DNA of 64,000 nt from contig OW028575.1 of assembly GCA_932294295.1 (NCBI GenBank), positions 11,704,558 through 11,768,557 on the forward strand, given 5' to 3'. Under the pieces are notes generated by a model that did not search any database, was not told the DNA's origin, and saw nothing but the letters and a program-made list of their open reading frames with translations. Each line of letters starts with the position of its first letter. Position 1 is the first letter of the stretch. Position numbers and translations under genes: made by a program. Shown here piece by piece: positions 1 to 29,500 of the stretch. The stretch is from Alitta virens. Lineage: Eukaryota; Annelida; Polychaeta; Phyllodocida; Nereididae.

Positions 1-1543
1 GAGTTTGACCCATTATGCTGGTCACATAGCTAAGTATGGCTCTGCAGGAAAATTTGTGATGAACTCATTAGTTTGATGGGCGATAAAGTCCTTGAAGCAA
101 CCGTAAATGAAGTAAACACTGCTGGGTATTTCAGTTTATCTGTAGACTCCACACCAGACCTTTCACATATTGACCAGTTGAGTGTTATAGTGAGATATGT
201 CTCACCCAAAGATGGACAGCCTATAGAGAGATTTCTTGCTTTCCTTCCTTTAGAAAGCCACACCGGCGAGCAATTGGCCAACCAAGTTTTACACTTTTTG
301 AGAGCAATATGTGGCATAGACTTCTCCCAATGTAGAGGCCAGTCTTATGACAATGCAGCAAATATGACTGGCCGCTATAATGGGATGCAACAGAAAATTC
401 TGGAGCAAAATGAATATGCTGTTTTTGTCCCATGTGCAGCACACTCTCTAAATTTGGTTGGACGCAGTGCTGTTGATAGCTGTCTACATGCTGTTAACTT
501 CTTCTCAACTGTCCAATTGCTGTACACATTTTTTTCTTTCCACCCACAGGTGGTCTGTCCTCAAGAGTCATCTAGATGACAGCAAAGTTGTGAAATCCTT
601 GTCTGGAACTCGTTGGGAGGCTCACTATGTTGCCACAAATGCAATTTTTGCAATCTTATCCAAAGATTCTTGAAGCCTTACATAGCATTGCTGAAGATAC
701 ATCACAAAAAGGAGAAACGATTCATGAAGCTGAATCTATTTCAAACAAAATGCAGGAGCTTGAATTCGTAATCATGTTAGAGATGTGGAATGAAATTTTG
801 GAGAATTTTAATAAGACCAGCAAAGCTCTCCAAGACACCAAAATGAACTTGGAAGTGTGTGCAAATTTATACAACACCTTGGCTAGTCAGTTGCAGGCCA
901 ATCGAAATAAATTTGAAAATTTGAAAAATCTGCCAAAGACCTGCTACCAGATGTGGACTATAAGGAAGTCAGGAGACGTATCAGAAAAAGACAAGTTAAT
1001 GATGGCAATGCACCAGAAACGGAACTGAGTACAAGAGACAAATTTAGAATTTCCACATTCAATACCATCCTGAATACATTAGAGGCCCAAATGAGTCGAA
1101 GGGGCATTGTTTACAAAGAAATAGCCCAAAGATTTTCCTTCCTCACTGATATGAATTTGTCTGAAGAACAATATCAGACAAGCTCCAAAGAGTTAGTCCA
1201 AGCCTATCCACAAGATCTGGATTGCAAACTGGAAACTGAGCTTAAACAGTTCCATACTTATATTTGAGTAAGGAGAGACAAAGATAATTCACAAGCACGC
1301 AGTCACCAAGATCTTTACAACATCATAGTTGTTGATAATATCCAAGGAGTTTTTCCAAATGTTTCCATTGCACTGAGGATCTTCTTGTGTATGTTAATTA
1401 CAAATTGTTCAGCTGAGCATTCATTTTCCCAGCTGAAACACATAAAGAATCCAAATCGAACAACAATGACCCAAGAAAGGCTTGTTTCACTGACAAGACT
1501 TTCAATAGAATCAGACTTAGTTAGAAGTATGGATTTTGATTAA
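1..1543 (+). pseudogene. broken hAT transposase (ZMYM1-like / DUF4371 type)
   Basis: Successive frames give a recognisable hAT transposase of the group often annotated as zinc finger MYM-type protein 1-like. In order: ICDELISLMGDKVL near 49-90; the first catalytic-Asp region LSVDSTPD (about 136-160); the family block GQSYDNAANMTG (about 340-370); the SGTRW motif (about 603-617); and a C-terminal dimerisation block with CSAEHSFSQLKHIKN (about 1405-1455), ending at TAA 1541-1543. Frame breaks occur near 535 (run of T), near 655, near 950 and near 1265, and there is a stop at 31-33 in the leading frame. It is a pseudogene of a mobile element, not a host gene. Confidence 0.85.
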
Positions 1544-2480
1544 ATTATAAAAGACTTCGCATTTCAGAAGTCAAGGAAAAAAACCTTTCAATCTCACTAA
1601 ATATTTGAAGTTCCTGTAAGTCCATAATATTCCAGGAATCTTCATTGATACTTATCTATTCTTAGTTCAATTAGCCTTTCTTGGGACATTTGTTTTCAAT
1701 TTGGACGATGGAAACTTAAATATTCTTTAAGGGTGATCTGGTTAAAGTTGAAAGTACCAGCTAGTTATTATATACATAATACATTACCAAGGTAGCTTAA
1801 TGTAGCCAGCATCTTGCTGGGAGAAAGTGGCCATTCTGAGAATATATATAGGTATCTGTCACCTATGTAAACTTTTTTCCCTTAGTTTGTGGGAAAATTG
1901 TAACTTGAGAATTATTTGGTACATTATTTGACTTTTCTTAACAAACTTCTTGCTGCAGTCTGTGTGAAATGTCTGAGAATTATAGGGCGATAATATATGA
2001 TCAGCCATTTCATCTTGTACAAATCTTACAGCAAACTATGACATTGTATTACTGTGAAAAATAAAGTAGACTGGTACTATTGTCTGTAGTTAAGGTCTAT
2101 GATGTACCTGTTCCAAAACACTTTTGTTGGTACAGTAAACATAACTTGTTGCTCCAACAAAAGTATTTTAACAAGTACCAATGATGTCCAGTGTGGAGAA
2201 ATTAATGTGAAGCAATTTTGCTGTGTTGAGGTGTAATATTATTAAGTACAGTTAATTGTTAATGATACAGGTGTTGATATAGGCCTATCTATCTTTTGTC
2301 CAACTATTTTGTTATGACTGAACAATAAAATGACTTTTTAAACCAATGTTTTTGGTACTCCACTGGTATTGGATTGAGCTTCGAAACGGTCAAGTCAGAC
2401 CGGGCGGTCTGGAGTCGGATGGAGGGGGGCACCAAAAGCTGGCTGTGCTTAGGGCACCAACAGACCTTAATCCGGCCCTG
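1..2480 (+). mobile_element. hAT-superfamily DNA transposon, 5'-truncated by the window edge
   Basis: A decayed hAT element runs from the window edge to a terminal repeat at 2461-2480. On the minus strand that end reads CAGGGCCGGATTAAGG, the type of terminus typical of hAT elements. The broken transposase (1-1543) is in the same orientation, followed by about 900 bases of untranslated sequence with an AATAAA at 2324-2329. The 8 bases outside the end (tgtagaac) should be one target-site copy, but the other end lies outside the window, so this cannot be checked here. The multiple reading-frame breaks show that the copy is inactive. Confidence 0.85.
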
Positions 2481-2641
2481 TGTAGAACCCTCAGCTCACC
2501 TAATACGATATGATGCCGCATGGTCATGTCTCCTCCAGGCCGCCATCCCCTAGGCGGCAGCAGTGTCTACCGTGTATCAACATGTATGAAAGGTTACTGG
2601 ATTCATGAAAATATTATAGATGGCGCAAGGTGTCGGGAGTA

Positions 2642-4151
2642 CAGTCAAATCACCCAAAATATCTCGCCCAATTTTTTCTCGCCACAAAACCAACTCGCCC
2701 ATAACACAACTCGCCCCCCTATATTTTATTATTTATAATTTTACTTGTTATTGTACATGTGAACGGCTGATCTAGCGGCTCTACAGTCAAAACAGCTTTA
2801 TTTACACTCTGTAGCTACAAGTTATCTAAATATTTTGCTACAAGTAGTCACTATACATGCTATATAGTCGCTTCAATGTTTTCATCAATAGGGAGCGTGG
2901 CCTATCGGCATGATTATTAGTACTAGCACTGAATATGTTAAATGTCCCATTATGTTGCTGAACTAGACACAGATGGTAAGACTTAAAAGTGAACAATTTA
3001 GAAAAAGAAACTCTTCTATCCTCGAATAAATATGACTGCCCAGTTTGACCGAAGACCCTGGCTGAACTAAAGTGCATTAAACAACATTTTTAGTAACCCT
3101 AAAAAAATATGAACAGTACGCGTTGAAGGTTTTTTTAATGTCTTTGTTTTTTTTGTGTGTGTGTGTATAAACGACCTTGCGTCACAGCGTCAAAAGTGCA
3201 AGTCAGGGCATTTTGCACCCTATTAAATATACTACATTTGTCTGACAAATTGTCCACCCATTTAAGAATCTCAATGGCCAATGTGTAGACTGGGTAGGGC
3301 CTTGCAGATTAATTTGATTGCTAAAATGTCAATGAGTGACATATTTTGCAACGTTTTTTGATAATTGTCTTCAATGTAACCAAAAAGTAACAAAAATACA
3401 CAATGTAACAAGAAAAAATAGCTGACAATTTCAAATCAAGGTTATGGTTTTTATTCATAATCACCCTTTGAAGTATAATGACAGATTATGCTACCTTTTG
3501 AAGTATAATGACAGATAATATATTGTAGGATTGCGATAAATACATAATTATAAAAATAATGTCAGAACTTATTTCTGTGATTGTCAGCTAGTGACTTAAT
3601 TATTGTCCTGAGCTAAGTTATTATTAATTATTTTAATTTTTCTATATAAATTGCCAGGTCATTTTAGCAACATATACATTTCATATTTATGAATATTTAT
3701 TTAGTTGGAAAGAAAACCAACCCCTTTTTGTATACATTAAATATTTTATTATCCAAATATGGACATATTGCCACATTTCGCTAAATACGTAATTGTTAAC
3801 GGCAGTATCCTATATAGAAAGAGGAGTTTTTAGCAATATCTGGGAACTTAAAATTTTGTACTAAAAATCGGACTAGAAATGACACAAAGTTATGCTGGAT
3901 TGATGATGCACAAGGTTACTCCCTTCATCGTGGCTGGGGAGGCCGTTTCAGTGACGTGTTAATGGCGGACCGCTTGCCCTTCTTGTAGCCAGCTCCGGCA
4001 TAAATCATAACAACCTTATCAACGTAACGAAGACACAATCACCAAACTGCAGGGGAAACAAACAAACACACAAGGGGGAAAAACAATGTCAAGGGCGAAT
4101 TTGTATTGGGCGAGTTAAATATGGGCGAGAAATTTTTGGGCGAGTTGACTG
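2642..4151. mobile_element. foldback-like element with ends built of 15-bp units
   Basis: The two ends are inverted copies, CAGTCAA at 2642 and TTGACTG ending at 4151. The right end consists of four consecutive 15-base units at 4092-4106, 4107-4121, 4122-4136 and 4137-4151, each starting with (A/T)GGGCGA. The left end carries about five units in reverse orientation (TCGCCCA at about 14-16 base spacing, 2645-2717). Terminal inverted repeats made of short direct repeats are the hallmark of foldback elements such as Drosophila FB and sea-urchin TU. The interior (about 1.37 kb) has no long reading frame, so this would be non-autonomous. I see no clear target-site duplication. The right end lies about 170 bases before the S6K start codon. 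Confidence 0.7.
3464..3523. repeat. 30-bp tandem duplication
   Basis: Two adjacent copies of a 30-base unit share TTTGAAGTATAATGACAGAT. It lies inside the foldback-like element. Confidence 0.8.
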
Positions 4152-4321
4152 GCCGGTGCTGCCGGTGCTGCCATCTGACGTGTTCAGAATCGGAAGTCCC
4201 TCGTGTGACGTCACGGAATCCCACACTTTCATTACTCTTCTTACTACCGGACCGGGTTTCCCGGAGTTTTATGAAGCTAACGACGAAATTAGTAATTTAT
4301 TTACCCCAAAAGTGACCAAAA
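4152..4321 (+). promoter_or_regulatory. probable S6K promoter and 5' UTR
   Basis: This is the short interval between the foldback-like element and the S6K start codon. It is richer in CpG than its surroundings. It holds a doubled GCCGGTGCT, a CTCF-like core (AGATGGCAGCA on the minus strand, 4166-4176), an ETS-like CGGAAGT (4191-4197), a perfect cAMP-response element TGACGTCA (4206-4213) and pyrimidine tracts near 4225-4245 that could be initiation sites. No TATA box is evident. The promoter role is inferred from position and motifs. Confidence 0.55.
4206..4213. promoter_or_regulatory. perfect CRE (CREB/ATF site)
   Basis: The palindrome TGACGTCA sits 109 bases upstream of the S6K ATG. It is the consensus site of CREB/ATF factors. 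Function is inferred from sequence identity and position. Confidence 0.5.
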
Positions 4322-21658
<17,337 letters not shown>

Positions 21659-23862
21659 GACTTAACAAATTTAGGATTAATAGCTGCACTCGGATGATTA
21701 CTATGTAGTTGTTCTGCTGCTGTAGGTGCTGCTGCTGCTGCTGCAGACTCTTTCAGTTTCAAGATGTCATTAATCGCCGTGACAGGTGTTTATATGCAAC
21801 GGTCACTCAGGGATCTAGATCGTGGATGCTTCTGTGCATGGAAGGATCGCTGCTTCCAATTTTGATTCACCCCAGTCGTAGCCTTAACAAGGAGTACCCC
21901 ATGTCTCTTGGGGGAAAATAAAATCCAAGGCGGAAATGCAAATGATGAGTGTTTTCATCTGGGTATGAAACGTATGAAACAAATCAACATCTACTTCCAG
22001 AAGCCAGAGAAAATAAAAGACCTGAGAAGTTGTGCTTAAGCAAGTAGCAGCAGCATCTTTCTATCTTAAAAAAATATTAAGAACTGTTTATTATTGTTAT
22101 CAATGAAAATAGCTGGTCACTTGACTCCTGTGATGTGATCATATGACTCGACAGGTCATGGGACTCATCACCTGGTATTTTCTATCTCGTGATAATCACA
22201 TGGGCAAGGCGTTGCTCAAAGACTGTGGTAACTAGGCTCTTAACTAATTAACTGATTCAAGCTGCAATCTTCATCTGAAACGATGAGTGTGTTGATTGAC
22301 TTTTGAATGAATGGGCAGGTGGATACTGGTCAGAATCTAATTATTATAACCATTGTGTCTATGCTTAACATTTTCTGCCATATCATTATTTAAAATTATA
22401 TTCAGTGGCACTGAAACATACGGCCGATATGTCTCAAGGGTAATGTGCATTGTCTGTTATTGTAAATCGTTACTATCTTGTTAATGTATTCTGCCTGGTC
22501 TTACCTTATTTTTAGAGTTAACTGCTAATTGGTTTTCCTGTGTTGAAAGTTTCAATAATACATGATAATATTTAATATATTGGCAATTGTGTCACTTTGG
22601 ATTTTTCAACCTAACATCATTGCAAGGGCTTTAATACTTCAAAAGCAGGCATCACTTTTTTTTTTCTAAATTTGGAAAGTTAAACAGAGGTTGCCAATGC
22701 AGGGCTTTCACGTAGCTCTGCTTTATATCTATGTGGTATGCAATACTTTCAAATACTTGTCAAATGATACAAAACCATATTATTCGAAAATTTAAACGAG
22801 GAAATGTTATCATTAATTGTTACTGAAGGGTAGTACGTTATTTGTTTTTTGGTAAAAATCAGGTCTGAATGTGAAGAATATACCCTGACAAAGTTCTGAT
22901 GAGATGAATTTGAGTACTTATAATTGTTAACCTTACTGGCTTAAACCTGATTTGTTCATGTCAATCCAATTTGTCAAATTAATGTTCCGACACAATGGGA
23001 ATGGTAATGTTCGGTTTTATGTCAATCTGTTAAAAAAAACATTAGTAGTGAAACTTTTAATAATAAATGATATGTTTTTATGTGTTTTCTGAGGAGCATT
23101 ACATGAAGCTTATTGCCTTATGGCTGGCTGGATTACTGTTTTGTGCATTATTGTTTTGTGGCTAGGTCAGACTGCTTCATAAATGTCAATTGGAATTTGA
23201 ACCCTCGTTTTAATTATATTCTTAATTCAAGGAATGTTCTACCCTAGTGGACAGGTTTTCAGTTGAACCTCCATGGTCTAGTACCCATTAATATAATATT
23301 ATTATTATTATATACATGAAGCATGCCGATTGTTTGTGCATTATTTGTTATTTAATTTATGAACAACAGTGTGTATACTCCCCTCAGGACCTCAATAATT
23401 TACTAATTTCAAAAGTTTCAAATATGAATTTAAATAATTTATATGCACAGTTTTTAGTAATTTAGGAAAATTGATGAACTGAACAATATTGACTCTAGAG
23501 GAGGGCTGTAACTCCCTGTTATTGTCCTGAAAAACTCTGAATTCGGGCTGGCGGACATGCATCACAAGTGGCTCCACCTTACTTCTATTAATTTTATTGT
23601 CCCATGCATATGTATAACAGCATCAATCTATGAATGTATGGTATACTATACCTAGTTTACATTTACTAATGTCAATGATGAAGGTGCAAACCAATAACAA
23701 GAGAAAGTTGCAACATATGAATTGATGAATAAATTAATTGTAAAACTTTTAGAATGCAACGTGTGATTAATTCACTCCAGATGTATCATGCCACATTTTC
23801 TTTGTAATAACCATGGGATATTTAGGAAGACCCTGATCAACAGTTCACATCTTGAGTGGTCC

Positions 23863-23865
<3 letters not shown>

Positions 23866-23897
<32 letters not shown>
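23866..23897. repeat. (TA)n microsatellite
   Basis: An uninterrupted TA run of about 32 bases in the S6K 3' UTR. Confidence 0.95.
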
Positions 23898-23900
<3 letters not shown>

Positions 23901-24101
23901 CCTGCATAATCGCATAGTGTTTGGAAGCTTTAATACTGTCCACGTTGTTTTGATCTTCATCATTGATATGGCCGTAAATTATTTGATTCAAGTGTGAATT
24001 TCTCAGAACCTGAACATTCAATCACAGTGGCTTAGTTTATTTGTCATTGCCAATTGCTGTTATGGTAACCATGAGATTATGTTTACCGAAGTTGTTTCTA
24101 T

Positions 24102-24107
24102 AATAAA
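24102..24107 (+). terminator. probable S6K polyadenylation signal
   Basis: AATAAA followed 20-45 bases later by a GT-rich downstream element. It is the best-formed poly(A) site between the S6K stop codon and the next element. Confidence 0.5.
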
Positions 24108-24258
24108 GCTGGATTAATGCATCACTTTTTGTGGATATTTTGTGTTTACAGTTAGTAATAATTAATTAATTTGTTTTTAGCCTCGTACAACGACCTTAGT
24201 ATTGCCACCATGTGCGTGCATCTGCCCATCCATCTGTCTGGATGGCTTTTTAGCCATA

Positions 24259-24548
24259 GGATGCTGTGGTCTAATGGTTAAGGTGTTCGCCTGCTAATCA
24301 TGAGGTCGCAGGTTTGAACCCCTACCATTGCATCGTGGAGTTAGGCAGATCCTCTTGAACCATTGCCTCACGCCACCCAGGTGTAATGGGTACTTGGCAT
24401 TAGGCACCCACAGTGATGACACTGGTGGGAGCCCTTAAGCCCCTGCAGTTAACCCACGTTCAAGGCTGAATGCTCTCCAGGGAATTGAGAAAGACTAGCT
24501 GGTTGAGACTGTTGAGTGATAACAGACTATAAACCCAGATTTACATTG
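24259..24548 (+). repeat. tRNA-derived SINE, near full length
   Basis: It starts GGATGCTGTGGTC. It has an A box (TGGTCTAATGG, about 24266-24276) and a B box (GGTTTGAACCC, 24311-24321) at tRNA spacing, followed by a body with CTCTCCAGGGAATTGAG and a tail ending near 24548. A second, headless copy is at 11390-11562, confirming a dispersed family. The head is too degenerate for a functional tRNA. Confidence 0.75.
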
Positions 24549-24559
24549 CTGTCTGCCCA

Positions 24560-24910
24560 TCACCTTTGCAGAAATGATGTACTGATCCTAGGATCATGGC
24601 GGCATGCAGCCAACTAGGATTATGCTTTGGGGGTAGATCTTGTATGAATTTGAACAGAGACCTTCCTCTGATTTGATGGGTGATCTTGACCTATTTTTGA
24701 GGTCACGGGTCAGAACCATTCTCAACCTTGTAGAAATGTCAGAAGTGATAACTTCCGTTGTGTTGATGCTAGGATCATAACCAACAGGTATAATGCTTCA
24801 GGGGAAGACCTCGACCTATTTTTGAGATCACAGGGATAACGCATTCCAATCCTTGTAGAAATGATAACTTCTGTTGTTGATGCTAGTATCATGCAACCAT
24901 CGGTTCATGC
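24560..24910 (+). repeat. degenerate tandem array, unit about 130-150 bp
   Basis: Three successive diverged copies share CTTGACCTATTTTTGAGGTCAC, CTTGTAGAAATG, GATAACTTC(C/T)GTTGT and GATGCTAGGATCAT-like blocks. No reading frame is conserved between copies. It lies between the S6K 3' end and the RNA-binding gene. Confidence 0.65.
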
Positions 24911-26592
24911 CTTGCTGATCTCAAGAGCCCAGGAACGAGTGATCGAGTCAAGTGATGTGTATGATGTCATCACAGGAACCCCCCAAACCAGTTGACCGGA
25001 TATCTGCAGGCCGAGGGTTTCGCGGTATATTTTACTTAAATGATTTTGGGAAAATTTTTTGCATAATAATTAATATTTACTCATTGGCAGTTTTGGCTAG
25101 ACATGATGCAACATCCATGTTATCCCCCTCGAATAATTGTCAATAGGATTTTTAATGAAACTCGATGGGTACAATTTTAATGGCCAGAATGTTGCCAGAT
25201 GTGATCAGTTTGTATTATTTTCAACATGTCGCAGCGCCCTACCTTATAGTCCAGAGGTGATTCTACAGCCTCTAAAACAACCACTTACGAAGTATACTCT
25301 AGCAGTTAGTCAACCAGAACTACAGGCTCACCCCTATTCCATAAAATTGTGAAATGAATAAAATTATCATGCAACGAATTTGCAATATCAAAATCAATAA
25401 TAATTTCAACCTTAGAATGTGTGATCCTACAGAGCATCCATATGGCATGGATGTCTATCCGATAAATTATCTACATTGTCTATATTACCTGACAATATTA
25501 ATGCTTTGTAGTAAATTGCAGCAATTCACGAATGCTGAGCTGTCAATGAATTCCCTCCCCCTATTCTGCCAGCAAGGGGCTCAGAGCCTTATTTGTCAAA
25601 AAATATATTACCACAGAATTGCGGAACACAAAACCCATGTAATACGAGTCCAGGACTCCCAATCGGCTGTGGGAGTCCTGGATTCACACGATCACCTCCG
25701 TCTGAAGTTTACTTTTTAAGTTTATGAAATCTGGTGCAGAATGTCCAGACAATGGAAAACGGCACTTACGAACAGTATATTGCTGGTGGACTACAAAGTG
25801 AGAAAATTTGTGGCCCCTACAATCTTTAAAAATAAAAATAGCAACAAGAGAACAGAATTTAAGTTATATATATTTATTGCCGTTACAGTTATGTACCATG
25901 ATATTCACCATGTATCTAATTATCCTGACTTCAGAAGCCCAACTTGATTGAATGACTAAATATAATTTACTATTATGTGGTTTTATGTCCTGTTAGCTTG
26001 ATACCGTTTAATGTACATTAAGAAGGGGAAATTGAATGCTCTGAGCCATTCTACAAGTTACATGCATACTATACATCACATACTTAACACCACATGAAGG
26101 AGTAAAATTACAACAACGTAATGATTTCTTATTTCGTACACCTTCTCTGGTTTAAAAATTACAAAGTATCAAAACAAAGCAAGACACACAACACTTTATG
26201 GATGATATTACTCAAAAGTGACATCAGCAACACATAAAACAAAAATAAAACTGATAAAAGTTTTAGTAATAATAATAAAAGTCTTTTCTTTTCGTACACA
26301 TAATATACACATGACAGTTTTCAGTATTTTCCACGATATCCACTTCCTCCTGCAAAAATATGTCAAAATTATACTATCTTCATGTCCCAGTTACAACTAC
26401 ACATTTTTAATGTTTCATGTAACAGGTGAAAAGTAAAAGTAAAAGTCTCTGGTATAACTGTTGTACTATTAAGTATTATCAGACTGATTCAGCCAAGACT
26501 TTGAAATGGCCAAATTGTGTTAAAATTGCAGCATGTGTAATGATGATGTCCACAAGTCCTTTTAATGAGAAACTTTAGTGTTGGAAAATGAC
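24911..26592. other. convergent intergenic region and 3' UTR of the RNA-binding gene
   Basis: This is the space between two tail-to-tail genes. The right part should be the 3' UTR of the minus-strand RNA-binding gene. A minus-strand AATAAA lies at 25873-25878 and an ATTAAA variant near 26406. The left part holds a perfect 13-bp hairpin (25649-25682). A 121-codon open frame at 25354-25719 (+) has no recognisable domain, and I do not call it a gene. Confidence 0.5.
25649..25682. repeat. perfect 13-bp hairpin
   Basis: TCCAGGACTCCCA (25649-25661) and TGGGAGTCCTGGA (25670-25682) are exact inverted copies around an 8-base loop. It is GC-rich compared with its surroundings. Confidence 0.8.
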
Positions 26593-29500
26593 CTAAAACC
26601 TACTTTTGCCTCTGCCCCCGCGTCCGCCTGATCCTCCAGAATGACTGTTGCCTCCGTATCTATTTCCTCCACCACTGCCGCCGCCTCCGCCTCCGTAACG
26701 GTTGCCTCCTCCTCTTGGCACATTACGGTCCCTAAAATGAAACCATAATTATTATATGTAACACCTGAGTCACCTATACAGAAATAGCACTTATTTGATC
26801 TTGTCTGTTAATATTCAAAAGCAGTCATAACAGTGATGAGTCCGTGTGCTTTAAAGATAACTTGTGTTAAGTTATGAGGTACTTGTTATGAACACAGATA
26901 ACCCTCTATATACACATCAATGCATCAGCCGAGACAGTTGTCACTTTCGTTAATTGATAATTAATGGTATCCAGACCACTGAGAGGGTAATGCAGTTAAA
27001 GCTCATTCATACCTTATTGGACCACCAGGTGGCATTCTTCTTCCTCGGCCAGATCTGCCAAAGTCATCATAGCCATCATAACCTCCATAGCCAAGGTCAT
27101 CACCCCAGTAGCCATCGTCATGGTATCTGTTCAACAACAATATCCGAATATTATCAGCATTCTCTGCATGCAATTTCAATCTAAAACGACCAACTTCTTG
27201 AATCTATCAATGCCAAACTCCTGGTAAAGTCAAAGTACTTACCCTCCTCCGCGAGGTCCACCATAGTCCATAAGAGGAGGTGGTCCCCAACCGGGTCCCT
27301 CATTCCAATCATCACGAGGTCCCCTGTCATGGAACCCACCTCGAGAGTTGTAGCGGGGTCGTTTGGGAGGATAGGCATTGCGATGAGGTGAGTATGGGCC
27401 AGGTCGTTTGCGGTTGTCGTATCTCCTCAATAGTCTCTTGTGCTCCGTTCGTCTGGACACCAGCATTTCCGCTCGCTGTAAGGAAATTTTGATGCATTTC
27501 CAAATACCAATAAATTATTAAAATTGAATAAATACAATCAGCTGATATATATTAACAAGAAACATGCATACCCTTTTCAAGCTCTCCAGCTTCTGGGATT
27601 TGACAAGGAAAGCACATCTTTCATAATAATGACACTGGAGAATCAGTGTCTGCAGTCTCTGGAACCTAGGTGTTGTCAAAGGACCTGCAAATGACATTGA
27701 ACACTTAACAAATTATGCTCACAAGGTCAAAAACTGAATTCTCATTATAATAGTTATAGATTAACACTTACTAGTCAGCTGTCTGTCGAAGCCATTTTTG
27801 TCTGGAAATGAAAAATGGTCACAATTAAGAGAAAATTCATTGAGACAGGCTAAATGCAACATCATTCTACTAAACTAATTCATCTACAAACCACCCTTCA
27901 CTTACCAATTAGCCGGAAGAGAACATCGATTGAGGGAACATGATCGAACTTCTGAAGAGTGGCAGTGAGGCTCTTATCTGAGAACTCAATCTTAGTATCA
28001 ACCATGGAGTCTGCACGTTCCACAGTTGGCATCTCCACAAATGCAAATCTATAATTGGAAACATTGACGAAAGTTAGTTACTATCGAAAGTATCTTGACC
28101 AGGTCACCAGTCCAATTCAAGTCTAAAATGGTCAACAGGTTTGCCACAGTTCATCTGAAAAGTATTTTGAAAAATTGGTATATTGCGAGCCAAATGATCA
28201 TCAAATCATGGATGATGACTAAGTAACTAACAAGCTGATCAAAGTCAGCTTGTGCGTTTTTTAAGTTAATCAGTTACTGTGGAAAACATGTTGCGTCGAA
28301 AGTTAATCTATCAAAGAGAACTGGAAACCCACAAAGATAATAAAAAGAGATTTTATGACGTCTTCCATCAGCATCTGAAACAAAAGAGAGCTGAAAGAGA
28401 AGAATTTTACAGGAAGAGCCGGCTGTTGAGAAGATCAGGGTGTGGGCGACGTTTGTTTGTAGGCTAGATGAGAATACATTTGATGCCATAACCAGCATGG
28501 TTCAAGTCTCAAAAGACATTCAATGTGCATGATGATGTAAATATCATAAAATGTTGTTTTTAAGTCCATAGTTATGATGATAAGTTGTAATGCTTTAAGT
28601 CCAACATGTGTTATATTAGCCATTTTGTAGGCATACAACTTAAAATGAAACTACTGATAATAAGTATTGATTTGTATCTTTTTTTTTGCAAGCAATAAAA
28701 TAGATGTGCACTTCTATACTTGTCCAGTTATCCGATTAATGCATGTAGTATGGCTGATAACATTCATTTGAAAAAGTCCTTAAGTTTGCATTGGGTACTT
28801 TGCGTCATGCCTCATGTCTTGACATGGAAAACAAAGCATTCGCTTTCAGCATGCTTTATACACAATCACATGATCTCTTCAATGCAATGACATGGTTGGT
28901 AGGGATTTTTTGTTTCAGCCATACTCCAATACTCACAATTCATTCCATCTGGCATACTTTGTACCCTGTTTGGGGCATTTTTCTGCGCTATGAAAGAAAT
29001 TTAGTGGATACTTTGCTCAGCTGTGCACATGACAACCACCTGCGCCAGTGATACTAGCGTTGCTTCACAGCCTCCCTCAGGAGGTGTACGTAAATGCCGC
29101 TGTGGCTCTTTACCCGGGGTATTCAGGTGGTGTTCCTCGCTTGGGCAATATTATGTGCACGGCATCAGGAATCTTTTCCAGAAGCTCTTCCTTGGTTATA
29201 GGTTTAGGTGTTCCTTTAATGACCAATGTTCTCTTTATTGATGTCCCTGCAAAACGAGCGAATACAGACAATCTGTGTAAGTGCACCTTGCAAGAGAGTC
29301 ACCAAGGGCAGGTCTACATTTAACGCATTCACACTACGTTTTTTTTAAATGCCGAATGGCATAAACACACATCCACATTATCTACAGATGCTCTCTCTTC
29401 AAAAGAAATGTGTTTAAGGAAAGGTTCTTCAGGACAGAGCTTTATTGGTGATAGGCAAAAGAAAAGAAAGAAATAACAATTAGTACAAAATACAGAAGTC

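Larger units (their letters stand above)
21659..24130 (+). other. S6K 3' UTR
   Basis: Non-coding sequence after the S6K stop. It begins with a CTG/GCT trinucleotide run (about 21716-21744). AATAAA signals occur at 21917-21922 and 24102-24107. The second is followed by a GT-rich stretch (about 24126-24150), as expected of a cleavage site, so a 3' UTR of up to about 2.45 kb is likely. No other gene is seen here. Confidence 0.55.

Noticed and set aside
2642..4151. Prokaryote-style CRISPR or direct-repeat array
   Set aside because: The short units are inverted between the two ends and there are no spacer-like unique inserts of constant length. The foldback structure explains them better.
24259..24330. 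Possible tRNA gene
   Set aside because: A and B boxes are present, but the cloverleaf is degenerate and a shared SINE body follows.
25354..25719. 121-codon open frame on the plus strand
   Set aside because: No recognisable domain, AT-rich composition as in its surroundings, an embedded palindrome, and a location in a presumed 3' UTR. Probably chance.
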